Shown here piece after piece: positions 32,690 to 44,236 of a stretch of DNA of 64,000 nt. The position numbers and the translations under genes were made by a program. Source of the DNA: Nyssa sinensis (Eukaryota; Streptophyta; Magnoliopsida; Cornales; Nyssaceae). Each line of letters opens with the position of its first letter. The stretch's first letter is position 1. Under the pieces are notes generated by a model. That model had not been told where the DNA came from. It saw nothing but the letters and a program-made list of their open reading frames with translations, and ran no database searches. The stretch is taken from positions 12,888,369-12,952,368 of the forward strand of contig CM018051.1 of assembly GCA_008638375.1 (NCBI GenBank), given 5' to 3'.

Positions 32690-35600
32690 TGTAACACCCC
32701 GACCCGTTTATCGGGAAATTAAGTCACGAATTTGAAATTTTACGTAGCAAAATAAAAAGTAACGAAAATTAAACCGGAAAAAAATAATAAAAATAAATAA
32801 TAAAAATAAAACAAAATAAAATAAAAATAATAACAAATAAATAAATAACAATAATAAAATAAATAAATAAGAGAGAGGGGAGAAATTGAGGTGGCGGCCT
32901 CTCATTGGACCACCACATCCACCAATCATGTTTCATGCAGCCATATATATACAAATATATATTTATATATGACACCATGATGGAATTTTGACCTTGGGTG
33001 TGGGTTGCGTGAGGGAAAGCCTAGGACTGACCTATATGAGTGTATGTGTGTGTGTGTGTGTGTTGTGTGCATGGCTGAACAACCACATGAGTGAGAGTGT
33101 GTAGGGTTCGGGTAGAGAGAGAAAGTGAGTTAGAGAGAGAGTGTGAGAGAGAGTGTGAGGTAGAGAGAGAAAGTAAAGCAAGAAGAAAAAGGAAAGGGAA
33201 GAAAGAGATGAGCCATGTACCTGCATGCATGGCAACCTGGGGGGAGAAATAGAGACCTTGGAGCCACTATAAAGGTAAGAAAAACACCAACCCATTATTT
33301 TTCTCTCAAAAAAAAAAATTATATACATGTATACAACTGTTTTAAGTTTTCTAATGCATGCATGGTCCTACTGTGATGAAGTAAATAGATTAGAAGTATA
33401 ATGGAGGGGCTTGGGGGCTTGAAAATCACAAAAAAAAAAAAACTCCATGGCTGCCATTAATGGAGCTTCAAAGTTGCTCAGAAATTAAGTTTGATGAAAG
33501 TAGATTTGGGGATAGGGAATCGAACCTAGATCTCCTAAGGATCACATTGGTCCAAACCGTTCTTGATTTGGTTAAGAAATAAGGGAAAAACAATAGGTTT
33601 TAGATGGCCAGAAAACTGAAATGGTGTCGGAACAAAAACTGAAGTTTCAGATTTAAACCAGTCCCAAATGACTCCTTAATGTCTTAGGGATAAATCGATG
33701 CAAAAATAGAGAGAATTGGACGTAAAAATCATGAGAAAAAGTGGGAAAAATTTTGCAGCTCCGGCGTTGGGGAAACTGCCAGAAAAAAGAGGAAGACGAC
33801 CCTGTTCATGGGTCGGGTCATTCGGGCCAAATACCGGGTCTGGGGCGACTCGAGTGCAATTAGGTTTAAATGCACAGTGAAGCGGCGTCGTTTGAATTAA
33901 TGTGGCATGACGTTAGTCTGATGTCATGCTGACGTAGTGATCAAACTAAACCCCTGGGCTTTTGACCACACCAAACCAGTCCAATCGAATTGGGACTGAA
34001 CCGGATGGTTTATTTTAGAAATTCTATTTTGACCCCCAACTTTCAGTTAATTATAAAGTTACCCGGAAAATTAAATGAAATTAATTTAAAATCCTTTTTA
34101 AATTAGGAAAATTGTCAAAACACCCCTAAGTCAAAAATTAGTCAAACGAAGTACAAATAAAATAAAAGAATAGTGTAACCCAATATTTTTGGGCATTCCG
34201 GACTCAACGGCGGAGTCCGATTTGTGAGTGTGTAGGGTTCGGGTAGAGAGCGAAAGTGAGTTAGAGAGAGAGAGTGCGGTAGAGAGAGAAAGTGAAGCAA
34301 GAAGAAGAAGGAAAAAGGAAAGGGAAGAAAGAGATGAGCCATGTACCTGCATGCATGGCAGCCTAAGGGGAGAAATAGAGACCTTGGAGCCACTATAAAG
34401 GTAAGAAAAACACCAACCCATTATTTTTCTCGCAAAAAAAAAAAAAATTATATATATGTATACAACTATTTTAAGTTTTCTAATGCATGCATGGTCCTAG
34501 TGTGATGAAGTAAATAGATTAGAAGAATAATAGAGGGGCTTGGGGGCTTGAAAAAAAAAAAAAAAAAACTCCATGGCTGCCATTAATGGAGCTTCAAAGT
34601 TGCTCAGAAATTAAGTTTGATGAAAGTAGATTTGGGGATAGGGAATCGAACCTAGATCTCTTAAGGATCACATTGGTCCAAACCGTTCTTGATTTGGTTA
34701 AGAAATAAGGGAAAAACAGTAGGTTTTAGATGGTCGGAAAACTAAAATGGTGTCGGAACAAAAACTGAAGTTTTTAGATTTAAACTAGTCCTAAATGACT
34801 CCTTAATGTCTTAGGGATAAATCGGTGCAAAAAAAGAGAGAATTGGACACAAAAATCGTGAGAAAAAGTGGGAAAAATTTTGCAGCTCCGACGACCGGCA
34901 CTGGGGAAACCGCCGGAAAATCTTCCTGAAAAACAAGGAAGACGACCTTATTCATGGGTCGGGTCACTCGGGCCAAATACCAAGTCTAGGGTGACCCGAG
35001 TGCAATTGGGTTTAAATGCACAGTGAAGCGACGTCGTTTGAATTAATGTCGCATGACGTCATGCTGACGCAGGGACCAAACTAAACCCCTTGGCTTTTGA
35101 CCAAACCAAACCGGTCCAATCGAGTTGGAACTGAATCGGATGATTTATTTTAGAAATTTCTGAAATTCTATTTTGACCCCCAACTTTCGATTAATTATGA
35201 AGTTACCCAGAAAACTAAATAAAAATTAATTTAAAATCCTTTTTAAATTAGGAAAATTGTCAAAACAACCCTAAGTCAAAAATTAGTCAAACGAAGTTCA
35301 AATAAAATAAAAGAATAGTGTAACCCAATGTTTTTGGGCATTCTGGATTCAACGGCGGAGTCTGATTTGTGAAATTAAGTCCCAAAAACTTAGACACGTG
35401 AAATATAAAATTATCATTTTACCCCTAATGATACCTGAGGCCAATTAAATATAAAAAGTAGTCCATCTTGACTATTTTGGGCAATCCGGACTCAAAGGTC
35501 GAGTCCATTTTGGCAAACGAAGTACTGAAAAATATGAAATGTAAAAATATAGAATCACAAAAAATGCCCTAGGCTTAAAATAAACTATAAATACGCAAAT

Positions 35601-37350
35601 TTAGATCTAGAAAAGTCTAAAACAATTAACTTCGACACTTTGAACCTAACGGTGACATCTTTTTGGAAAAAATATGACCCGGTAACAAACTAAAAAATGA
35701 CCAACGCGTCCTTAAGACTTAATGAAACTATAGGGAGAGGGTAATTGGAATAGAGAGGGCTCTAAATTGACTGTTAAATTATGTAATATTTTGAACAAGA
35801 AAATAACAAGATCTTGAATTGTGATTATAGGGACCCTCGTTAAGGAAGGATTTTGGGATTAGCTTTTGGGACTTCAGGTAACTTTTTCATACCATGTTGA
35901 GGTGGATTTTCATTATAGATATAAATATCGAACTCTTTTATGATTTGAAAATAGACTCCTTTCATTTGATATCGATTTGAATGACTTATTGATATTGTTA
36001 TTTCCTTATAGCTTATTAACAAATACATTGTACCTAGTTTATGTTTTAAATGACCCATTGATATTTATACTGTCTTCCCTCTTATTTAAGAGCATATTCT
36101 GTAAAATACTCATGACACTATACAGTTTTTCTCACCAATCTCTAAACTGTTTTGGCTAAAGGCTAAATATGGAACTTTTATTTGAATAATTGAGATTGTT
36201 ATTAATATTATTGATTTGGACATGATTTTGATATTTTGAATGAAACACTCTTCTATGATTGGTCATTATTGAATAGATTGTGACCTTATTGAACCCTAAC
36301 CACGGGGCATATTGGTGGTATTATTGAATTTGATCTTAGTCAGTGAGGTTCTAATTTGCTGACCATTGAATCCTAACCATGGGGTATACTGGTGGTATTA
36401 TTGAATTTGATCTTAGTCAGCGAGGTTCTAATTTGCTGGCCATAGAAGAAGAATTTTAATGATTTGAACTTTTATGAATATCGAACGTGAACTATGATTG
36501 AACTTTGAATCTTCGAATTGAGAACTATTAAACCACGATTTTGATTATCAAACTATGAAATTATTATCGAACTATATAACCGAACTATGATGTTGATTTG
36601 ACTATGACCATTGATATTGAAAACGACTTCGAACCGTAACTATGAACTATGTTACAATATTAGACTATGATGTTGATTGAACTGTAACTATTGATATTGA
36701 AAACGATTTTGAACCATGTTTGAATTATAACACTAATCATCATTATCAAACTATGTTATTGGATCATTATTATGATTGTGCTATGTTATCGATTTTGATT
36801 TACGAATGTGATTGAATTGAGATTTATTGAAAATGACTTTGATACTATTCTCTGATCTGTTGTACTTTGATATGATGTATTTTAATTTCATATAAGTATA
36901 GACATTTCAGACTGTACTAATAGTAGTTTTGAAACCTTTGGCATGTTATAAAATACTCATTGGGCTATCAAGCTTATTATAGATATTCACCATGTTTTTA
37001 GGTAAGGACTAGACAAACTTGCTTTCAGGTAATGCAGGATAAGTACTTAAGGGATGAAACGAGTTCTTTTTGATAAGTCTTTGACCGAAGATAGACTAGA
37101 CATTTTGGATTTTATGTATTAAGTTATGTAATGTTATGCTAAATTTGACTTGGAAGCTATGATCTTCAGTGATGATATTTAAAATTGTCCGAATAAGTTA
37201 TGTAGCATATTTTGTGGATGTGAAGAAGAAAAAAAAAAAATTATTCCGCTGCGTATATGGTATTTAGAAAAGTATTGTGATTATTAAAAAAGGCTTCGGT
37301 GGCCGATCACGAACCTCTAATCCGCATAAGCAGGGTTCCGGGTCGTGACA
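32690..37350 (+). mobile_element. Solo LTR, 4.7 kb, with internal tandem duplication
   Basis: It begins TGTAACACCCCGACCCG and ends GGGTTCCGGGTCGTGACA, and is flanked by perfect 5-bp duplications TCCTT (32685-32689, 37351-37355). There is no coding sequence, PBS or PPT. Its 3' half aligns with the solo LTR at 46765-50346 (ACGGCGGAGTCCGATTT, the duplicated CCTAACCACGGGG motif, CTTATTCCGCTG near the end). Without the internal duplication it would be about 3.5 kb, like its relative. The family is probably a Tekay/Del-type chromovirus, by termini and size only. Confidence 0.9.
33096..35371 (+). repeat. 1.13-kb tandem duplication inside solo LTR
   Basis: Unit 1 is 33096-34226 and unit 2 is 34227-35371. 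Both run from GTGTAGGGTTCGGGTAGAGA to GGAGTC(C/T)GATTTGTG. They differ by substitutions and small indels. The related LTR at 46765 has only one copy of this region, so the duplication arose in this copy or its lineage. Confidence 0.9.
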
Positions 37351-39879
37351 TCCTTTTTTTAATTCATGTGTGTGTTTATACACACACACACATATATATA
37401 CATATACACACACACACAACCCCCCCCCCCCCAACACATATATACATTGTAGTCGGGAGGTTAGTTTTCATGTAAAGTTTGTTTTCTAATCCTGACATCT
37501 TAAAGGGTATGCCTCCATATTTTTTTATGTAACTCTCATTATTTTTGTTTAATACTCTTTTTTACTTACCAGAAAAGAAAGGAAATACTTTATTCAACTT
37601 ATGTTTGATGTGTCTTACCTCTTAAGAAACAGAAACCATGTTAAATATCAGTCCATTCAATTATAAGTAATGCATATCCCATCCTAATTAATTTTCATGT
37701 CTGTGTGTTTGTGTGTGTGAGAGAGAGAGAAATATATGTATAACTTTTGAAATCAGTGCATTGTTTAGAGTTAATTATTTAAAACTTTTTCAAAAAAAGT
37801 GTGTACAAGATAAGGTTCAGAAAAAAAAATTTAACCTCAAAAGTGCCGAAAATCTTAAATTACAAGTCCAGATCTAATATTACTGACGTGGCATCTTTAT
37901 AATTTTATAATAACTAAATTGTTCCTCTATTTTCAAATCTAATCTAAATCTCATCCCCATCTCTCGTATATAACATGTAGGCACGGAAGCATCTTTCCCC
38001 AGTGGCGTCACGCCACTGAAGGTACCGCCATAATAAAGAGAGGGTGCAAGAAAGAAAAGGAACCAAAGGCGGATTTTGAGAGAGCTGACAACTTGGACAG
38101 TAACGAAAGTAGAGGATTTGTCCTTTTATTATATATAACTACCGATACAAAGTTTCTTTTTGTTTTGGTAAGTGATACAGGTTGTTATTGGAAGCACTTT
38201 CAATGACGTACTGGGATGATATACATACAAGTATTTGAAAGAATTAATTATTGGAAGTGGAGTACTATTGAGTTTGATGAGAGTGAAAGGTAATGGTTGT
38301 GCATAATTCTTCAAACGTAGATCTAATAGAGTTATTCTTCAAAAGTATATCTAATGGGATCACTGGATGAAATCAAATACATGGTGCTTGGTAAGGACAT
38401 CTCCTCTCTCCACCTCAAGCCTGGCTTTGATGGTGCCTTTTCCATGGGATTGGTGTGAAGGATAGACCTACTTATGATTAAATAATACTAGAAAGTGTCA
38501 ACCTATAATATTAACTAAAAGTGACTGCTCTGAACCTGGGCACAATATGTTTGATAAATGGTTACTGTAGGTGTTCTTATTCTTACAATTTTGATCTGAT
38601 GATTAAATAATACTCCATTCTAATATGATTTTTTAGTGTTCCATGAGCTATGCAAATGACCAGTGATGGCAAATTTGGACAGATCTTCAAATTAAATCCG
38701 GATAGAGACTTTTTAAAAAGAGAATTTTCGAATAGAGAATTTTCAGATAGATCTTCAATAAATTAAAAAAAAAAAAAAATTGGACAGCGATGTACGGAAT
38801 GAAATTTCTCTATTCAAAAAATACGATTTTTTTTAACAAAATTTTATATATAATATGGATCTTATTTAATAGATCTAAATTTTTAGAGTTCAAATATATA
38901 ATTTTTATAAAAAGAAAAAAAATTTTATATATTATAAGTTATTTAATTTTAAAATTCATAAAGAAAATGGATGATGATATGGCGATTGTAGCACGTCAAG
39001 GTTCCAACACTTCTCGCAATTTTGAATTTTAACACTATAAGAGTATTTTTGTCAACAAAATACTTAAGAACTTTTAGGGTTAAAATGTTTTGAGTTGGAC
39101 CTTTTGCTAATTAAACACTTTATGAGTGACCTATTATTGAATTCCCCTATTATATATTACATTATTTGTAATGTTTATGAGCATTATCAAATTTTATTAG
39201 GCATGCTAGTGGAAGATATTTGGAATGTTGACCTTATTTATACTTGAATTTTGAGAATACATACTATTAAATTTAAGTTTGACAATGCATTAGTTATCAA
39301 ACAATATAGTTTCCTTTTCATTTTTTTTTTTTAAATAATGTTGTTTTATCAAACAAGTTTGATATTTCCATTTTTATAAAAAAATAATAATAATCAGAAA
39401 CTAGTTTCTATTGAAAATGGAAAAATAATACCATATGGGACCTTAAGTATAGTCCATGATTTCTATTAAAGAAGGAATTTTTTTTTTTTAAACAAAAAAA
39501 CTTGGATTACAAATCCAAGAGTCTTCCCTCCGTAATCTTGTTAACTAATTTTTTTTTTTTAATCACGCAATCTAAATCATTATTAACCAACATCGGTTCA
39601 TAAGATTAAAAACATGACGACATAAAAATGCAACAAGATTCTTTTAGGCTATGGAACCCTTGACATGGCTCCATCTAAAGTTCAAGTGGGTTAATATCCG
39701 TTTGGATTTGTTGAAACTGGCAGAATTATATTAGCAATTTAAAAAAAATGTAATTTTTTAGACTTGTAATTGTTGAATCAAGTGAATTATTACTAGTCAT
39801 AAAGTAAAGACTCAAGAAACTTTACAAGTACATCAAAGTCAGAAGAAGTGTGCAATTCAAAGTATATATTCATGGATTA
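37351..39879. other. Non-coding, with microsatellite and hairpin
   Basis: A CA/TA/C-rich simple repeat lies at about 37362-37442. A perfect 8-bp stem with a 3-base loop (CAGTGGCG TCA CGCCACTG) lies at 38000-38018. The remainder is AT-rich with no supported gene. Confidence 0.5.
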
Positions 39880-40408
39880 TGATGCGCCTAAAATATGCCC
39901 TCAAATATGAATCTGACACGTGTCTAAATTATCCTGAACAAGATGAAAGATTTATTATCTATACCGACACGGTGTCAGCCTACCGAAATCACCAACTTCG
40001 ACTACAGGCATTCCGATCTCGGAATAGCTAAATAAATGGTAATGAGTGAAAGTCAAAGGAGCAGGTATCACGGAAAAACACGAAAGCAGGTGGTGGCAGA
40101 AAAGTGGGTAATAACAGTCATAATTACTGCCGCCAAGAGACAGTGAACCCATGCCCTGGGATCACCAACTTCTACCCACTCTGACAAACAATGGGCGTAT
40201 AAATATAAACCCATGAGGTACGTAAAAAAGGCCCTTCTCTAAAAAAAAGTTATTATTATTGACCCTATTTTTTACAACTTATCTAACTTAACCATCGGAG
40301 AGGCTACCACCGGAGCCCTCCCCGGTGGCACATTAATTTCGTTCTTTTTTCAGTCAAGCTAATTCACGGAGAGTCCGGTCTTGACGGGATCAAATAGCTG
40401 CAGCATCA
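39880..40408 (+). repeat. 5' LTR of Tat element 2
   Basis: 529 bp. Hand alignment with the 3' LTR (53353-53880) gives about 27 differences, roughly 5%, mostly transitions. A TATA box TATAAATA is at 40198-40205. Confidence 0.92.
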
Positions 40409-40411
40409 GCT

Positions 40412-40428
40412 TGGCGCCGTCTGTGGGA
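40412..40428 (+). other. Primer-binding site of Tat element 2
   Basis: TGGCGCCGTCTGTGGGA, three bases after the 5' LTR, identical to that of element 1. Confidence 0.82.
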
Positions 40429-40484
40429 ACGACAATCGTTCTTTCCTTTCCTTCCCTTTCCGCTCCTTCTAAAATGACTCCGTT

Positions 40485-42075
40485 ATGGCTCTTACTCTCC
40501 GTCCAAGACAAATATCACGCAGCCAGCCGCTGATCGGAGAATAGGAAGGGGAAACCCCCAATCCTGTGCAACAGCGACAGCAGTGGCAACTCGACCATAT
40601 GCAAGCACAACTCTCAGCCATCTCTTAGATCCTGGCTTCTTTGGCGCAGAACTCGTCGGGTCACCTTAATCATCTTCCCCTGAATGTCTCTGAAGGAGGA
40701 ACGGAGCCCATGCTGACCCTAGGGGGAGAGCATAGGGGAGGCAAGGATCCTGTCACCCTACCATCGTGCCCTCAAGCCGACGGTCATGCGAGAGACAACC
40801 CCCACCCGTCAAATGGTCATGGGGGGGATGCCAAACCTTCATCTAACTATTCATTATCATGCAGGAACAAGAATCTTGAGCCCTGCAAACTCAGGGGCCG
40901 ACCATACGCAATCGGTTTTCCAACCGCAACAAGCGTCAGTCCCGCTTTAGAGGCAATCAAACCACGCTATTCCCAGCCAAGAGCTTCCCCTGCATGTGGG
41001 ACCCGAGGTTATCATGTTAGCACAGCACAACTCAGTCCCATCCAGGGTACCGTCAAGGGCAGAAGAGGTGGCGGACTCGGTTGAACCGGCAGCTCTAGCC
41101 AAGGAGGGCAACATTCCCCCCAGGCAGGACGAAATAGCGAGGCTGCTTGGCAGATTTACTACTCCGTTCACCTTGGCAATACTAGTAGAGGAGCGCACAA
41201 GGAAGTTCATCGTCCCGAAGTTCACATCCTATGACGGGTCAGAAGATCCGGGAGACCACCTCTCCCACTATCATCACACTATGGCCCTCCACAGAGCAAC
41301 CGACGTATTCCTCTGCCGCACTTTCGTGACGAGCCTCAAGGGTGCAACTTTGAGGTGGTTCCATAGCCTCCCTCAGGAATCAGTCCCAAGCTTCTATGAG
41401 CTCAGTCAAAGATTCCTCGATCGATTCTTAACTAGCAGAAGACTGAGAAAGGGGCCCCAATTCCTCTTCTCGATCAAGCAACAAAAGGAGGAATCACTAA
41501 GGCAGCACATTGTAAGGTCTAATGCCGAACTCACGGAAATAACGGATTGCACTCCGGGCTTCTTGGCAGCAACCCTCCACGCCGGACTAGGACCCGGCCG
41601 ATTCCATGATTCTCTGACAAAGAATCCTCCTGCCGACATGGCATCACTTATGGAGAGAGCACGGAAGCACATAAATTTAGAGGATACAAGGGCATCCTTC
41701 CGTAAGGCCAATGAGCAGACTCAGAAGGCAGAAATTACCCAAAAACGTGCACCAAACAGCTCCCAGAAAAGGCCAAGGAGTCCCGAGATCAGGATGGCAC
41801 CCAAGTCTCGGAATAACTTCAACACCAAAAGTTTCGAAGCCTTCACACCTCTGAATACCTCCCTCGCTCAAGTCTACCATCAAGTCAGGACGAGTGAAAA
41901 CCTAAGACGCCCAGAGCCTATGCACAGCCATCCTGATTCCTGAGATCGAAGTAAATATTGTGATTCCCATAGGGATCATCGACACACAATTGAGGCATAC
42001 AAACACCTCCAACAGGAAATCGAACAATTGATCTTGAGGGGACGCCTCGGGGGTTTCGTTCAACGCAATAGGGGG
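40485..42075 (+). pseudogene. Tat element 2 gag
   Basis: The homologous ATG is at 40485, but an in-frame TAG follows at 40542-40544. The N-terminal half continues in that frame to about 41084. The central gag domain lies in the next frame (40996-41943: LCRTFVTSLKGATLRWFHSL, FLDRFLTSRRLRKGP, LHAGLGPG), implying a frameshift near 41000-41080. A TGA at 41941-41943 replaces the CGA of element 1 just before the zinc-knuckle region. The intact protein would form the particle shell and bind RNA. Confidence 0.85.
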
Positions 42076-42189
42076 TGCGATCAGCGCAACTAGAGGCCCC
42101 AACCCAGACAAGAGCAGAGGCCCTAGCCACAGAGACAACGTTAGGGTGCCGAGTAGGGGGAAGCTCGCAACGAGCAACCTTGCCAGAAC

Positions 42190-42950
42190 AATCAGGTCAT
42201 TCTTGTTCTCCATGCCGACAACTCATTGGCTGGGATGTCCAACCGAACGAGGAAGCGGTATGTCAGAGAGGCAAAGGTGGAGCCATACCCCCACCAAACC
42301 TTAGCAATTGAAAAGAGATAAAAACCCTTGCCTAGCATCCAGTTTTCGGATCAGGACCTTCTCGGCGTGCACTATCCCCATAGTGACGCCCTCGTTATCT
42401 CGCTGAAGGTGGCAAACTTTGACATCATGAGAGTTTTGGTAGACACAAGATGTTCTACAAACATTCTGTTTTATGAACCTTTTAGACAGCTAAAGCTTGA
42501 CTCAACCAACCTAAAAACCACCACGGCAGTAACGGCGGGATTTGATGGCAATCTGAGTTCACCAATTGGAGGAATTGACTTGCCAACCACTATTGGAGAG
42601 GGGGATGGTCAGAAGACCCTTATATCTGAGTACATGGTCATAGATTCCAGATCTCCGTACAACATTATCATCGGGAGGCGTTGGCTTCATCAGATGGGGG
42701 CGGTCACGTCCACCCTTCATCAATGCCTCAAATATGTTCATAACGAAAAAAATTTACACAGTCAGAGGTTCCCAGTCAATATCCCGGGAGTGCCACGTTG
42801 TGGCATTGAAAGGGAAGAAGCCAAAATAGTAATTACAAAAACCTCGGCAGGCCTTTGGTCCAGGGGACAGTACCGAAAGCCCCACTGAAATCGACGAACC
42901 ATTGAGTCCTAGAGGGAGAGACAGCAGGGCAACACTGACCTAAGAACCCA
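42190..42950 (+). pseudogene. Tat element 2 aspartic protease
   Basis: The open part 42328-42888 shows VLVDTRCSTNILF, GFDGNLSSPIGGI and SPYNIIIGRRWLHQ. The active-site Gly after Asp-Thr is replaced by Arg. A TAA near 42319 precedes it, and a frameshift near 42750 moves the C-terminus out of register with element 1. Confidence 0.8.
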
Positions 42951-43030
42951 TCAGAGTGTTGATGAGCACCAAAGAAGAAGGGCATTACTTACAGCTTGGC
43001 GCGGACCTATCTCAGCCAGAATAGGAGGAG

Positions 43031-44230
43031 ATGACTGAGTTCCTGAAAGACAACCTAGCAGTCTTCGCATGGGGAACCAACGATATGGAGGGAATAAACC
43101 CCTCTCTCATCTGCCACAAATTAATGACCGGCCCGAATTACCCCCCGGTCAAGCAAAAGCGACGAACTTTCGCCCCAGAAAGGCACAGGGTGATCAATGA
43201 GGAGGTCCAGAGATTGTTGGACGCGAACATGATAAGAGAAGTGTTCTATCTGGAGTGGCTCGCCAACACCGTCCTTATTAAAAAAAAGAATGGTAAATGA
43301 CGGATCTGCGTCGACTACACCGACCTTAACAAGGCGTGTCCCAAAGACAGCTTCCCGCTGCCTAGAATCGACCAGTTGGTCGACGCCACTACAGGTCATG
43401 AGTTGATGAGCTTCATGGATGCGTACTCCGGATATAACCAGATCCAAATGCATCCCCCAGATCAAGAAAAAACATCCTTCATCTCAGAGTGAGGTTTTTA
43501 CTGTTATAGGGTGATGCCCTTCGGATTGAAAAACGCTGGAGCTACATACCAACGATTGGTGAACAGAATGTTCGGATCTCTGCTCGGTAGCACCATGGAG
43601 GTCTACATCGATGACATGTTAGTCAAAAGTCGGAAGAAGAGCGAGCACGTTGAACATTTGAAACAGACTTTCAACATACTCAAAAAGTACAAAATGAAGT
43701 TGAACCCTTCAAAATGCACCTTTGGGGTCAACAGGGGCAAGTTTCTCGGTTTCATGATTTCACAGAGGGGAATAGAGGCAGACCCTTTACAAATCAAAGC
43801 TTTGGTAGAATTGGAGCCTCCGAGGTCCAAAAGAGAGATCTAGGCATTGAACGGTAAGATTGCAGCCTTGAACAGGTTCATCTCTAAATCCACCGATCGT
43901 TGCCTCCCTTTCTTCAAAGCTCTAAGGGGGAGTAAGGCCCTGGAGTGGACCCTAGAATGCGACAAAGCTTTTTCAGAACTGAAGCAATATATGACATCAC
44001 CAGAACTCCTATCCAAGCCCGTAGTGGGAGAAAAGCTTTTCCTATACCTCCCCGTATCCGAGAACGCAGTAAGTTCTACGCTTATTAGAGAGGAACAAGG
44101 ATGTCAAAAACCTGTATTCTACATCAGCAAAGCACTCATCGGATAAGAAAAAAGGTACCCCGAGGTGGAAAAGTTGGCATTCGCCTTGATAGTGTCCGCC
44201 CGAAAGCTTCGGCCTTATTTCTAAGCTCAT
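43031..44230 (+). pseudogene. Tat element 2 reverse transcriptase and RNase H
   Basis: RT is readable in one frame but broken by TGA at 43298-43300 (Trp in element 1), TGA at 43490-43492 (Arg in element 1) and TAG at 43841-43843 (Gln in element 1). MPFGLKNAGATYQRLVN and the catalytic YIDDM (near 43597) are intact. RNase H begins near 43990 ([21 protein letters not shown]) and has further stops near 44144 and 44222. Confidence 0.85.
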
Positions 44231-44236
44231 GCGATT

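Noticed and set aside
32708..33328. Minus-strand open frames rich in Phe/Leu/Ile and Ser/His
   Set aside because: They are translations of A/T-rich and GA/GT simple repeats inside a solo LTR, not proteins.
38000..38018. A terminator- or operator-like hairpin
   Set aside because: It is a perfect short palindrome, but isolated in non-coding plant DNA with no gene next to it. Such palindromes occur by chance.
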